Both the position numbers and the translations under genes were made by a program. Shown in pieces: positions 1 to 8,342 of a stretch of DNA of 64,000 bases. The notes beneath the pieces were generated by a model. It worked only from the letters and a program-made list of their open reading frames with translations, did no database searches and was not told the DNA's origin. Numbering within the stretch: position 1 is the stretch's first letter; each line of letters begins with the position of its first letter. The stretch lies in contig NC_014207.1 in the NCBI RefSeq assembly GCF_000093025.1, positions 620,001-684,000 of the forward strand, given 5' to 3'. Source of the stretch: Methylotenera versatilis 301. Lineage in GTDB: Bacteria > Pseudomonadota > Gammaproteobacteria > Burkholderiales > Methylophilaceae.

Positions 1-1
1 T

Positions 2-1993
2 AACCCTGTGTTGATTGGTGAGCCTGGCGTGGGTAAAACCGCGATTGTAGAAGGTTTGGCGCAACGTATCGTCAATGGTGAAGTGCCTGATTCGCTCAAA
101 GGCAAAAAAGTGTTGTCATTAGATATGGCAGCTTTGTTGGCGGGTGCTAAATATCGAGGTGATTTTGAAGAGCGTTTGAAATCAGTGTTAAAAGAACTGG
201 CGCAAGATGAAGGCCAGACGATTGTCTTTATCGATGAAATTCATACCATGGTTGGTGCGGGTAAAGCAGAAGGCGCGATGGATGCTGGCAATATGTTAAA
301 ACCTGCTTTGGCACGTGGTGAGTTGCATTGCGTGGGTGCTACTACATTGGACGAATATCGTAAATATATTGAAAAAGATGCAGCGCTAGAACGTCGTTTC
401 CAAAAAGTTTTAGTAGATGAACCTACGGTAGAAGCCACTATTGCCATTTTACGTGGCTTGCAAGAAAAATATGAGTTGCATCACGGTGTGGAGATTACCG
501 ATCCTGCAATTGTAGCGGCGGCTGAATTGAGTCATCGTTACATTACTGATAGGTTCCTTCCCGATAAAGCCATCGACTTGATTGATGAAGCGGCTTCTCG
601 CATCAAAATGGAAATCGACTCCAAGCCAGAGGTGATGGATAAGCTTGAGCGTCGCATGATTCAGTTGAAAATCGAACGTGAGGCGGTACGTCGTGAAAAA
701 GACGAAGGTAGTAAAAAACGCTTTAATTTGATTGAAGAAGAGTTTGGGCGCTTAGAAAAAGAATATGCGGATTTAGAAGATATCTGGAAAGCTGAAAAAG
801 CCCAAGTGCAAGGCTCTGCGCATATTAAAGAAGAGATTGAAAAAATCAAATTTGAGATGGAAGAAGCCACGCGCAAAGGTGAATGGCAAAAAGTTTCCGA
901 GTTGCAATATGGAAAATTACCCGCGCTTGAGGCTCAGTTAAAACAAGCCTCTAACTCAGAAGCGACTTCAACTCAAACTAAGCACAAAATGTTGCGTACC
1001 GAAGTGGGCGCAGATGAAATCGCCGAAGTGGTGAGTCGTGCGACGGGCATACCTGTTTCTAAAATGATGCAAGGTGAGCGCGGTAAATTATTAACTATGG
1101 AAACCAAACTACATGAGCGTGTAGTGGGGCAAGATGAGGCTGTGCGATTAGTGTCAGACGCGATTCGTCGCTCACGCTCTGGCTTAGGTGACCCTAATCG
1201 TCCTTACGGAAGCTTCTTATTCTTAGGACCGACAGGCGTTGGTAAAACTGAGCTTTGCAAAGCCTTGGCGGGCTTTTTGTTTGATTCGGAAGACCATTTA
1301 ATTCGTATCGACATGAGTGAGTTTATGGAGAAACACTCTGTTGCACGCATGATAGGTGCGCCTCCTGGCTATGTAGGTTATGAAGAAGGTGGCACGCTGA
1401 CTGAGGCTGTGCGTCGCAAACCGTATAGTGTGATTCTGTTGGATGAGGTTGAAAAAGCGCATCCTGATGTGTTTAATGTTTTACTGCAAGTGTTGGATGA
1501 TGGACGATTAACCGATGGGCAAGGCCGCACTGTAGACTTTAAAAACACGGTGATTATCATGACGTCTAACTTAGGCAGTCAGATGATACAAAGCATGGCA
1601 GACCAAGATTACCAAGTGGTGAAACTTGCGGTGATGGGCGAAGTGAAAGCGCACTTCAGGCCTGAGTTCGTCAACCGTATCGATGAAGTGGTCGTTTTCC
1701 ATGCATTGGGTGAAGATAATATTAAAGCGATTGCGGAGATACAGTTGCAATACTTGGCAAAACGTTTAGCAGCAATGGATATGCAGTTGGAGCTTACTGA
1801 TGCAGCAATCACCGAAATTGCCAATGCCGGTTTTGATCCAGTCTACGGTGCACGTCCGCTTAAACGTGCAATTCAGTCTGAGATTGAAAATCCACTCTCT
1901 CGCGAAATACTATCCGGTAATTTTGCAGCTAAAGATACTATTAAGGTAGACGTTAAAGCAGGTAAGATTGTATTCTCAAAATCCGCGGTTTGA
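2..1993 (+). CDS. clpB: ATP-dependent chaperone ClpB (5'-truncated by window edge)
   Basis: Hsp100 disaggregase that works with DnaK to pull proteins out of aggregates in the cytoplasm. The frame is open from base 2, so about the first 200 residues, including the N-terminal substrate domain, lie outside the window. Visible in order: first AAA+ Walker A (GEPGVGKT, fragment residues 6-13) and Walker B (VFIDEIH), a long charged coiled-coil middle domain (about 205-330) that marks ClpB rather than ClpA, second Walker A (GPTGVGKT, about 410-417) with Walker B ([14 protein letters not shown]), and the C-terminal small domain (ARPLKRAIQ). A lytic transglycosylase gene follows after 24 bases. Heat-shock control is usual for the family, but the promoter is not in the window. 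Confidence 0.97.
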   Translation, partial: NPVLIGEPGVGKTAIVEGLAQRIVNGEVPDSLKGKKVLSLDMAALLAGAKYRGDFEERLKSVLKELAQDEGQTIVFIDEIHTMVGAGKAEGAMDAGNMLKPALARGELHCVGATTLDEYRKYIEKDAALERRFQKVLVDEPTVEATIAILRGLQEKYELHHGVEITDPAIVAAAELSHRYITDRFLPDKAIDLIDEAASRIKMEIDSKPEVMDKLERRMIQLKIEREAVRREKDEGSKKRFNLIEEEFGRLEKEYADLEDIWKAEKAQVQGSAHIKEEIEKIKFEMEEATRKGEWQKVSELQYGKLPALEAQLKQASNSEATSTQTKHKMLRTEVGADEIAEVVSRATGIPVSKMMQGERGKLLTMETKLHERVVGQDEAVRLVSDAIRRSRSGLGDPNRPYGSFLFLGPTGVGKTELCKALAGFLFDSEDHLIRIDMSEFMEKHSVARMIGAPPGYVGYEEGGTLTEAVRRKPYSVILLDEVEKAHPDVFNVLLQVLDDGRLTDGQGRTVDFKNTVIIMTSNLGSQMIQSMADQDYQVVKLAVMGEVKAHFRPEFVNRIDEVVVFHALGEDNIKAIAEIQLQYLAKRLAAMDMQLELTDAAITEIANAGFDPVYGARPLKRAIQSEIENPLSREILSGNFAAKDTIKVDVKAGKIVFSKSAV

Positions 1994-2017
1994 TGAGTCA
2001 AAAGTTAAGGGCTGTAT

Positions 2018-2974
2018 TTGTTAAAAGAACGGCTGAAACCTAGTTTTCTTAGTGCAATGCTTGCTGTTTGTTTAATGACAGCAGGCTTTGCACATGCCGA
2101 ATTTAGCGCGCAAGAGTTAGAAGCTTTTGACAACGAGCCGCCAGTTATCAAAGATTTATTGATGCGCGCCAATGTACTGGTCGGCGACGAAGATGATCCC
2201 GATGGTGCTTGGAAGGCCGCTGATATGTACTGCAAAGCAGCTCGCTACGGCAGCGCAGAGGCGGTCTACAGGTTAGGGATGCTTTATGCATTTGGGCGCG
2301 GCGTGCCAGAAAACCGTGATTATGCAGCTAATTTATTTGGAATCGCTTCCACTCACGGACATTACGAAGCGCAGAAAATGCTCGAAACGATAGAGATTAA
2401 AACCTCTGCAACGCCGCCCTGTGTTCTCGATGACGTTGCGCCAGAAAAAGGACTATCTGGCGTTACGTTAGTTAAAGAAACGCCAGAGATTGATCAATAC
2501 ATTGCAAACTTGCCAAAAAACAAACGCTGGGTGCTGCGCTTGGTGAATACGATTTCTAAATGGTACAAAGTCGATGAAAAGTTGGTGCTATCGATAATTT
2601 CAGTGGAATCGAACTTCGAGAATGTGGCTACGTCGAATAAAGAGGCACAGGGTTTGATGCAGTTGATACCTGATACCGCTGAGCGGTTCAATGTAAAAAA
2701 TGCCTATAACGCCTCACAAAATATTAAAGGTGGCGTTGCTTATTTACGCTGGTTATTAGCATATTTTAAAGGTGATGTTGCACTGACTGTAGCAGCCTAT
2801 AACGCCGGTGAGGGTGCTGTGAATAAGTATAAAGGCATTCCACCCTTTGCTGAAACTAGGTTGTATGTGAAAAAAGTGCAAGCACGTTATCCGTTTAAAA
2901 CGCATGCTTATGACGCTCAAATTACAGCACCTTCACCAGCTTTAAAAGCCATTAATGCAAAGCGCCGTATATGA
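2018..2974 (+). CDS. Lytic transglycosylase with Sel1-like repeats
   Basis: Predicted periplasmic murein lytic transglycosylase of the SLT (Slt70/MltC-like) fold, cleaving the MurNAc-GlcNAc bond. TTG start at 2018, preceded by AAGG; this gives a normal signal peptide with basic n-region (KERLKP), a hydrophobic core and AHA cleavage site, whereas the ATG at 2057 would leave no charged n-region. Residues about 50-130 hold Sel1/TPR-like repeats (AEAVYRLGMLYAFGRGVPEN). The SLT domain spans about 180-300, with the catalytic Glu at E197 in ISVESNF, then QGLMQLIP and the AAYNAGEGAV motif. It follows clpB closely and may be co-transcribed. Sel1 plus SLT is a known but uncommon combination; the exact subfamily is unsure. 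Confidence 0.88.
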   Translation: MLKERLKPSFLSAMLAVCLMTAGFAHAEFSAQELEAFDNEPPVIKDLLMRANVLVGDEDDPDGAWKAADMYCKAARYGSAEAVYRLGMLYAFGRGVPENRDYAANLFGIASTHGHYEAQKMLETIEIKTSATPPCVLDDVAPEKGLSGVTLVKETPEIDQYIANLPKNKRWVLRLVNTISKWYKVDEKLVLSIISVESNFENVATSNKEAQGLMQLIPDTAERFNVKNAYNASQNIKGGVAYLRWLLAYFKGDVALTVAAYNAGEGAVNKYKGIPPFAETRLYVKKVQARYPFKTHAYDAQITAPSPALKAINAKRRI

Positions 2975-2990
2975 CGCGAAGGAGTTCATG

Positions 2991-3563
2991 ATGACTAAGC
3001 TTATCTTAAACTACAAACCAATATTTGTTTTGGTCAGTTGCTTGGCATTGATTGCTTGTGCAAGTAATAACCAATACTCAGGTGCTGGTTCGCAAAAAAT
3101 CGACAGAATCTCTGAAGAAGAGCTCGCTAGAATTATGCCTAAACCAGTCGCAACCTTAAGTTTAGATGATTTGGTGAGCTTGACAAAAAGTGGCATGACG
3201 GCCGATGCGCTCATAGAAAAAATTCGCATTAGCAACTCTTCATATGATTTAACGCCAAGTCAGATTGTTGACTTGAATAAGCAGGGCGTTGATAACAAAG
3301 TGCTGGATTACATTCACACCAGTCGAGAGCTTGCGCTCAAGAATAATGTTGCGGAAGAAATCAATCAGCGTGAAAAAGCTAAGCGTGCAGAGTTGGATAA
3401 GCTTAAACAGCAGCAACTGCTAGAAAGACAACAACGCATGTATGACCCATTCTGTGGCTACGGCTATTATGGGCATCCTTATGGCTACGGGGCATTTGGA
3501 TCACGATTCGGTCATCGCTCTAGGTTTGGTGCCAGTTTTGGTTTTCCACTAGGTTGTTGGTAG
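2991..3563 (+). CDS. Putative lipoprotein with Gly/Tyr-rich C-terminus
   Basis: Function not recognised. The start is placed at the second of two ATGs (2988/2991), 6 bases after a strong GAAGGAG site. The N-terminus has a lipoprotein signal: hydrophobic stretch then LIACAS, with the lipobox Cys near residue 23. The middle has two short repeats of a VDLxKxGM / VDLNKQGVDNKVLDYI type, resembling motifs seen in small surface lipoproteins, followed by a basic coiled coil rich in K, Q, E and R. The last 40 residues are rich in Gly, Tyr, Phe and Arg (GYGYYGHPYGYG), which suggests a flexible extracytoplasmic tail. It starts 16 bases after the transglycosylase stop, so the two are probably one unit. 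Confidence 0.72.
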   Translation: MTKLILNYKPIFVLVSCLALIACASNNQYSGAGSQKIDRISEEELARIMPKPVATLSLDDLVSLTKSGMTADALIEKIRISNSSYDLTPSQIVDLNKQGVDNKVLDYIHTSRELALKNNVAEEINQREKAKRAELDKLKQQQLLERQQRMYDPFCGYGYYGHPYGYGAFGSRFGHRSRFGASFGFPLGCW

Positions 3564-3743
3564 GTTCAATAGAGCTTTTCTTTAGAAAATGATTTTTTCA
3601 AAAATAACTCAAAAAATATCCTAGATTTTCTGAGTATCCGATTTGTAAATGCAAATTTGCCTTTATATACATCCCAAATTGGGGAATGTAAGTGTTGAAA
3701 TTTTTTGATACTCTTGCATCAACCTAATTGAAAGAGGCCTATT

Positions 3744-3971
3744 ATGCATGACAATCCATTGACACCAGCACTCTCTAATTTGATGAAAGCTTGCCAAAAA
3801 TTCAAAACTACCGAATCCAAGGTGTTAGCTGCGCATTTAAATAAATCCCCTGCAACTGTTCGCACTGAGTTTCAACGTGCAATGGCACTTATGAACGTTA
3901 ATTGTCGTTATGCTGCACTTAAAACAGCCGAAGAAAACGGTTGGTTAGACGTGCCATCCAAGCAACATTAA
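3744..3971 (+). CDS. Small helix-turn-helix protein, LuxR/GerE-like
   Basis: 75 residues; ATG preceded by AGAGG at 3733-3737. The centre (about 20-65) reads like a GerE/LuxR-type DNA-binding domain: TTESKVLAAHLNKSPATVRTE, then FQRAMALMNVNCRYAALKTA in the position of the dimerisation helix. There is no receiver or ligand domain, so it would be a stand-alone DNA-binding protein. It lies directly upstream of the large unknown gene at 4097, and a pair of direct repeats sits between them. A role as local regulator is inferred from position only. It could also be a degenerate HTH with no regulatory function. Confidence 0.6.
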   Translation: MHDNPLTPALSNLMKACQKFKTTESKVLAAHLNKSPATVRTEFQRAMALMNVNCRYAALKTAEENGWLDVPSKQH

Positions 3972-3996
3972 TTCACTGAAAATGCATCTGCTTACA

Positions 3997-4024
3997 TTGA
4001 AAATGTATGCAATTGCAGTATGGT
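3997..4024 (+). promoter_or_regulatory. Possible sigma-70 promoter before the 702-residue protein
   Basis: TTGAAA at 3997-4002 and TATGGT at 4019-4024 with a 16-base spacer, about 70 bases before the ATG at 4097. The -35 lies inside the second copy of the direct repeat TGAAAATGYAT (3977-3987 and 3998-4008). A moderate match only. Confidence 0.3.
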
Positions 4025-4096
4025 GTTTCATATCTCGGTTTAGTAATCTGAATACTTCAAAAATATTCAACTATACATTACTGAGGATGAGGCATT

Positions 4097-6205
4097 ATGG
4101 AACAGCAAACATTTAAGAGACAAATAGTATCTGCAGAAATCAGCAAGTTGCGGAGTAATTTTCCTAAACTAATCGTAGGAAATCCTAATTATTTCGGTAA
4201 TTTATCAGGCGCCGATTTTTTACAGCCTATTCAACAAATACAAGGAAATACACACTATGAAAATTTAGGCTGCCTAGGTCTTCAGCCGCAATTTAATTTA
4301 CTAAAAGCGGTCGTTTATATTAATCAAGACAGCGGTTACTCTGGCCAGCTTTGTTCAGCGGGCTCGCAAGAGTATGTGAGGTTTTACCTATCATTTGATG
4401 ATGGGGTGACTTGGATTGACCAAGGTGTCACTAGCCTCAATGTGCATGATGTTAAGCATGAGGGTCGGTTGGAGTATGCTGTTGAGATGCCTGTTGATAT
4501 TAAAAAGCACTCATGTAAAAAACCTAATCAACTATTGGCGCGCGCTATTTTGTCGTGGAATGTTGCGCCACCTGCCAATACGCCTAACTACACACCAGTG
4601 TGGGGTAATGTTGTCAATGCACACGTTCTGGCTCAACCTGCTCAAAGTCTAGTACTTAAAGATTTAATTGACGCATCAATATTAAAAGAAGTGAGCGAGC
4701 TCGTTGATGTTGAGCTAAAAATCCCAACGACGCATTTGCCTGTTAATTATGCAGCATTGGAAAGAAGTTATAACGAGGCACAATTAGCCCCGCATCGTTT
4801 CGCCTACCCTTTAGTGCAGGAAATCATGGCGCACCCATCAAAATTAAGCGCGCTGCAGGTATTACCCAAGCATTTGTTGGGGGAGTATAAATTTGATTTA
4901 TCAAAAGTCATTGAGCAGATCGCTAATACTGACGGTAATATTGATTTTGAAGAGCTCAATTGCATCGGTCTGCAACCGAAAGCGACGTTAGACCAGTTGG
5001 TAGGTGTGCTGAAAGTTAAAAAACCGCAGGGCTATTCTGGCAATTTATGCACGCCAGGCAGCCGGGAGTATGTACGTTTCTACTTGGATTTTGGGTCAGG
5101 CTGGCAAGACATGGGTCTCACTTCGGTACAAGTACATGACATCAGCACGCTGCCAAAAGATGGTTTTAATTATGCGGTATTTTTACCTGTAGATCTGAGC
5201 AAGCATAGAAAGCCATGTAAGCAAGGCCCAGTGTACGCAAAAATGCGTGCTATCTTATCTTGGAGTTCACCGCCCCCAGCAAACACGCCAGACTACAAGC
5301 CAGTTTGGGGCAACGCTGAAAATACCACAATCATGTTAACACCTGGTGTCGTTCAACAAGGCGATAAGCCTGCACCTATAATTACTGCAGTTTGTGGGCA
5401 AAGTGTTGCTGAGATTAACTCGGCGACTGGTACGCTGACCAATGCTGCATTCAGTGATGCCCCATTTGCTAATAGCCTTTGGATTAGCGGCCATATCGGC
5501 AATGCACCCGACGCAAGTAGTGGCGCGGCAAAGCTTAAATATCGTTTGAACTACAGCACGGATGGCGTCATCTTTAAACCAGTCGCTAATGCATTCCAAC
5601 TGAGGCTTGAGCAGTCAAATGGCGGTATTTGGACGTTCCCTCCATCAGTGAATCAGACGCCATCGGCAGGCGGCTATGTAGAGTATCAGGAGGATTTGGT
5701 TGCACCTGTGCAAACTTTTGTTAATCTCGATATTTTGGGTGTTTTGCACACGGTTGGCGATGCTAACCCTTACCGCTGGTTGCAGATAGAGGTAATTGAT
5801 TCACTGAATCCCGCCATATCCTACTTATCTGATGTGATTAAAGTACGCGTAGATAACGTAGCGCCAACTGCCAGCATTGCCATGGATCAAGGATCTTGTT
5901 CTGACATTAAAGTAGGTGATGCCGTTACTGGAAGCTATACCACTGCAGATGATTTCTTTGGTGGAGTGTCTCTTGCGGTACTTGGTAGCCCAGGTGGAGT
6001 GTTAACTAAAACGCCATCTATCAGCACATCCACAGGTGAAACTGGCACTTGGCGTTTGGAAACGGCGGGTATGACCAAGTGTGGTTATGTTGTTCAACTG
6101 ACCAGTTCAGACCGCGCACTGATTGGCTATGCAAGCGGCACGGCGTACTCCGCGAGTGGCGGGCATTACTACCAACCAACTGCACTTGGGTTCTGTTTAA
6201 GATAA
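4097..6205 (+). CDS. Protein of unknown function with duplicated beta-rich domain
   Basis: 702 residues, ATG after GAGGATGAGG. I do not recognise a named family. No signal peptide or membrane segment is visible. Two copies of one domain, at about residues 55-178 and 286-415, share the order: CxGLQP, GYSGxLCxxGSxEYVRFYL, a Trp-rich strand ending DxGxTSxxVHD, YAVxxPVDxxKHxCK, RAILSWxxxPPANTPxYxPVWGN. Each copy holds conserved Cys residues. Between them is a helical linker (about 185-280). The C-terminal part (430-702) is Ser/Thr/Gly-rich and probably beta-sandwich (VRVDNVAPTASIAMDQG). An adhesin-like or binding role is possible, but the lack of an export signal argues against simple secretion. 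A terminator follows at 6264. Confidence 0.75.
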   Translation: MEQQTFKRQIVSAEISKLRSNFPKLIVGNPNYFGNLSGADFLQPIQQIQGNTHYENLGCLGLQPQFNLLKAVVYINQDSGYSGQLCSAGSQEYVRFYLSFDDGVTWIDQGVTSLNVHDVKHEGRLEYAVEMPVDIKKHSCKKPNQLLARAILSWNVAPPANTPNYTPVWGNVVNAHVLAQPAQSLVLKDLIDASILKEVSELVDVELKIPTTHLPVNYAALERSYNEAQLAPHRFAYPLVQEIMAHPSKLSALQVLPKHLLGEYKFDLSKVIEQIANTDGNIDFEELNCIGLQPKATLDQLVGVLKVKKPQGYSGNLCTPGSREYVRFYLDFGSGWQDMGLTSVQVHDISTLPKDGFNYAVFLPVDLSKHRKPCKQGPVYAKMRAILSWSSPPPANTPDYKPVWGNAENTTIMLTPGVVQQGDKPAPIITAVCGQSVAEINSATGTLTNAAFSDAPFANSLWISGHIGNAPDASSGAAKLKYRLNYSTDGVIFKPVANAFQLRLEQSNGGIWTFPPSVNQTPSAGGYVEYQEDLVAPVQTFVNLDILGVLHTVGDANPYRWLQIEVIDSLNPAISYLSDVIKVRVDNVAPTASIAMDQGSCSDIKVGDAVTGSYTTADDFFGGVSLAVLGSPGGVLTKTPSISTSTGETGTWRLETAGMTKCGYVVQLTSSDRALIGYASGTAYSASGGHYYQPTALGFCLR

Positions 6206-6263
6206 ACAACAATTAGCCTATTGTTTCAACATTAATATTGGCTTGATAGGCGCTAAGCTACTC

Positions 6264-6291
6264 ACACCCACTGTCACTAGTGGGTGTTTTT
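6264..6291 (+). terminator. Rho-independent terminator
   Basis: Perfect 9-bp stem ACACCCACT / AGTGGGTGT with a 6-base loop, followed by TTTTTATTT. It ends the unit of the 702-residue protein. Confidence 0.85.
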
Positions 6292-6360
6292 ATTTGGCTA
6301 TCATTTATTTTTATTTTCACTAAAATGTATGTTATCTATTATTTTATTTAGAGCCTGTAG

Positions 6361-6780
6361 ATGCAACAGCATACACAAACAATTCAAGTTAAATCCCACG
6401 GTCGTCAGCTTTATGATATTACGCCGCAAGTCTTGGGCTGGGCGAACTCGCTGGGTTTAACAACAGGGCTTATCACGGTTTATATTCAACATACCTCTGC
6501 GAGCCTTTTGATTAATGAGAATTATGATCATGATGTACTCGTTGATATGGAAGCATTCTTTAAGCGCTTGGTACCTGATGGTGATCCGTTATTTATTCAT
6601 ACGGTTGAGGGGCCAGACGACATGCCCGCCCATGTGCGTACAGCACTCACGCAAACCAGCTTGTCTATACCGCTTATTGACGGCAAAGCCGCATTAGGTC
6701 AATGGCAAGGCATTTTTTTGTATGAGCATCGGCATGTAGCAAGTGCACGAAGAGTGATTTTACATTTGATTGGCGAGTAA
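6361..6780 (+). CDS. yjbQ: YjbQ family protein (UPF0047)
   Basis: 139 residues, full length for the family. YjbQ proteins are small trimeric beta proteins; the E. coli member has a weak thiamine-phosphate synthase activity, and the true role is unsettled. Family motifs are present: VYIQHTSASLLINENYDHDV (about 42-60) with conserved His, Asn and Asp residues, TLTQTSLSIPLIDGKAALGQWQ split across the C-terminal half, and GIFLYEHR near the end. The Shine-Dalgarno signal is weak. A DUF4157-like gene follows within a few bases and is probably co-transcribed. Confidence 0.93.
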   Translation: MQQHTQTIQVKSHGRQLYDITPQVLGWANSLGLTTGLITVYIQHTSASLLINENYDHDVLVDMEAFFKRLVPDGDPLFIHTVEGPDDMPAHVRTALTQTSLSIPLIDGKAALGQWQGIFLYEHRHVASARRVILHLIGE

Positions 6781-6785
6781 GGTTG

Positions 6786-7148
6786 ATGTTGCAACAGGGG
6801 CGACCGTTAAGCTTGGCTGAATCTCAGTTATATCAACCTTATTTCCAGTTTAGCACCTTGCAAAAAGTGCGAATTATTGAAGGCCACACGCCTTTTTGGC
6901 TAAGCAAAAGCATGTGTGCGGTGGTGTTAGGGCATCGTATTTATTTTCGCGAGCATGCTTATCAATTCGGTACGCCGCAAGGCGTTGAGCTGTTGGCGCA
7001 TGAGCTTACTCATGTTGAGCAATATTTGTCTGGTATGACTATATTTAAATATTTATGGGCAGCGCGTAAGGGTTATCGACAGAATCCTTATGAGGTTGAA
7101 GCCTATGCAAAAGGTGCTGCGGTTAGGGCGCAAATAGGCCTTGCTTAA
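6786..7148 (+). CDS. DUF4157-like (eCIS core-type) metallopeptidase-like protein
   Basis: 120 residues. The HELTH zinc-peptidase motif at 72-76 followed by VEQYLSG, with preceding VVLGHRIYFR, fits the DUF4157 domain, which is often found near polymorphic toxins or as a small stand-alone protein. The preceding segment (Y-FQFSTLQKVRIIEGHTPF) also fits a stand-alone member. TTG at 6783 in frame directly precedes the ATG at 6786; I prefer ATG. No signal peptide. The third zinc ligand is likely the Glu in NPYEVEAYA about 20 residues after HELTH. Substrate unknown. The close link with yjbQ suggests one transcript. Confidence 0.72.
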   Translation: MLQQGRPLSLAESQLYQPYFQFSTLQKVRIIEGHTPFWLSKSMCAVVLGHRIYFREHAYQFGTPQGVELLAHELTHVEQYLSGMTIFKYLWAARKGYRQNPYEVEAYAKGAAVRAQIGLA

Positions 7149-7303
7149 GCATCTCATTAAATAAGCTTAATGTAATTGTAAAGAAGTGTGAATTCATCGC
7201 GCTAACGTTGACCACGCGTATATTAGGCTATAGATTGTTAAGTTGATTTATTTTTACTATATGCCACTTAAATAGGTGTCACTTAATATTCAGGAGAAGC
7301 GAA

Positions 7304-7801
7304 ATGGGCATGTTTTCATTTATCAAAAATGCAGGTGAAAAATTATTAGGTATTGGTGATGCAAAAGCTGCCGAAGTCGTCGCAAAAGCAGATCCAACAC
7401 CAGTCAATGTAGACGCTGCAAATAAAGCGGCAGCGGATGCCATTGCAGCTTATGTGGCAAAAATGAATTTAACTGCGCAAGATTTGAACATTGGTTTTGA
7501 CGGCGCATCAGCCACGGTCATCGTGCAAGGTATGGCGGCAACGCAGGAAGACAAAGAAAAGATCTTACTTTGCTGCGGTAATGTAGCTGGTGTAGAAAAT
7601 GTGCAAGATCAGCTTGGTGTAGTTGAAGCAGCTAGTGAGCCAGTATTTTATACAGTTGTGAGTGGTGATACGCTGTCGCATATTGCTAAAGTGCAATACG
7701 GTAATGCTAATGATTATATGAAAATCTTTGAAGCGAATAAACCGATGTTAAGCAGTCCTGATAAAATCTACCCAGGCCAATCTTTACGAATCCCAGCATA
7801 A
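7304..7801 (+). CDS. kbp: Kbp/YgaU-like BON and LysM domain protein
   Basis: 165 residues; ATG with AGGAG upstream. Colinear with E. coli Kbp (YgaU), a small cytoplasmic K+-binding protein: N-terminal MGMFSFIKNAGEKLLGIG, a BON domain at about 45-105 (ATVIVQGMAATQEDKEKILL, VAGVENVQDQL) and a C-terminal LysM domain at about 114-164 (YTVVSGDTLSHIAK, YGNANDYMKIFEANKPML, PGQSLRIP). There is no signal peptide, as in E. coli. The K+-binding role is known from the family and not shown here. The gene stands alone, with a hairpin after it. Confidence 0.92.
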   Translation: MGMFSFIKNAGEKLLGIGDAKAAEVVAKADPTPVNVDAANKAAADAIAAYVAKMNLTAQDLNIGFDGASATVIVQGMAATQEDKEKILLCCGNVAGVENVQDQLGVVEAASEPVFYTVVSGDTLSHIAKVQYGNANDYMKIFEANKPMLSSPDKIYPGQSLRIPA

Positions 7802-7811
7802 ATAACTTTAT

Positions 7812-7845
7812 ATGCTTTGTAGTTAAGCATTTAATTACAAAGCAT
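7812..7845 (+). terminator. Perfect hairpin after kbp, no U-tract
   Basis: 10-bp perfect stem ATGCTTTGTA / TACAAAGCAT around a 14-base loop, 10 bases after the kbp stop. It lacks the T-run of a classic terminator, so it may be a 3'-end stabiliser or Rho-assisted stop. Confidence 0.4.
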
Positions 7846-7955
7846 TAAACTTAAGTTAGAATGATTGCTTGCGAATTCAGCAGGCTATTTAAATCCTTGA
7901 AGCTTGTTTTGTTCAAGGATTATTGATTTTTGAAATTATAAAAAAGGAAATTACG

Positions 7956-8246
7956 ATGTCAGCACTTTTACGTTCTTTATTGGTAGTTAGTGTAACAAGT
8001 TTATTATTAGTTGCTTGTGGCGAAAAAGCTGCTGCACCAGTTGAAGCACCAGCACCGGTAACAAACCCAGCAGTTGAAGCACCTGCTCCAGTAGCACCAG
8101 CTGCTGAAGCATCATCAGGTCCTGGCGGCTATGAGCCAACAGCTGAAGAACGCGTTCCAGGTATCACGCTTGATGCAGCAGCGGTAGACGCAGCTGCAAC
8201 TGCAGCAGCACCAGCACCAGCTGCAGAAGCGCCAGCAGCTAAGTAG
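7956..8246 (+). CDS. Small Ala/Pro-rich lipoprotein
   Basis: 96 residues from the ATG at 7956, with AAAGGAAA about 8 bases upstream; the earlier in-frame start at 7923 has no ribosome site and would bury the signal peptide. Lipoprotein signal MSALLRSLLVVSV... ending LLLVACGE, with the lipobox Cys near residue 22. The rest is low complexity, with repeated EAPAPV units around one short ordered patch (GPGGYEPTAEERVPGITLD). Function unknown; probably a small envelope lipoprotein. A strong terminator follows. Confidence 0.7.
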   Translation: MSALLRSLLVVSVTSLLLVACGEKAAAPVEAPAPVTNPAVEAPAPVAPAAEASSGPGGYEPTAEERVPGITLDAAAVDAAATAAAPAPAAEAPAAK

Positions 8247-8283
8247 TAAGTTCTAAATAGAGCAATATCGCTATTCAATAAAA

Positions 8284-8309
8284 AAGCACGCTGAGGCGTG
8301 CTTTTTTAT
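8284..8309. terminator. Bidirectional terminator between lipoprotein gene and envC
   Basis: 8-bp stem AAGCACGC / GCGTGCTT with TGAG loop, flanked by A-run on the left and T-run on the right, so it can serve both converging genes. Confidence 0.88.
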
Positions 8310-8342
8310 TAGACTTTTTTATGACTTTTATTTTATGATTTA

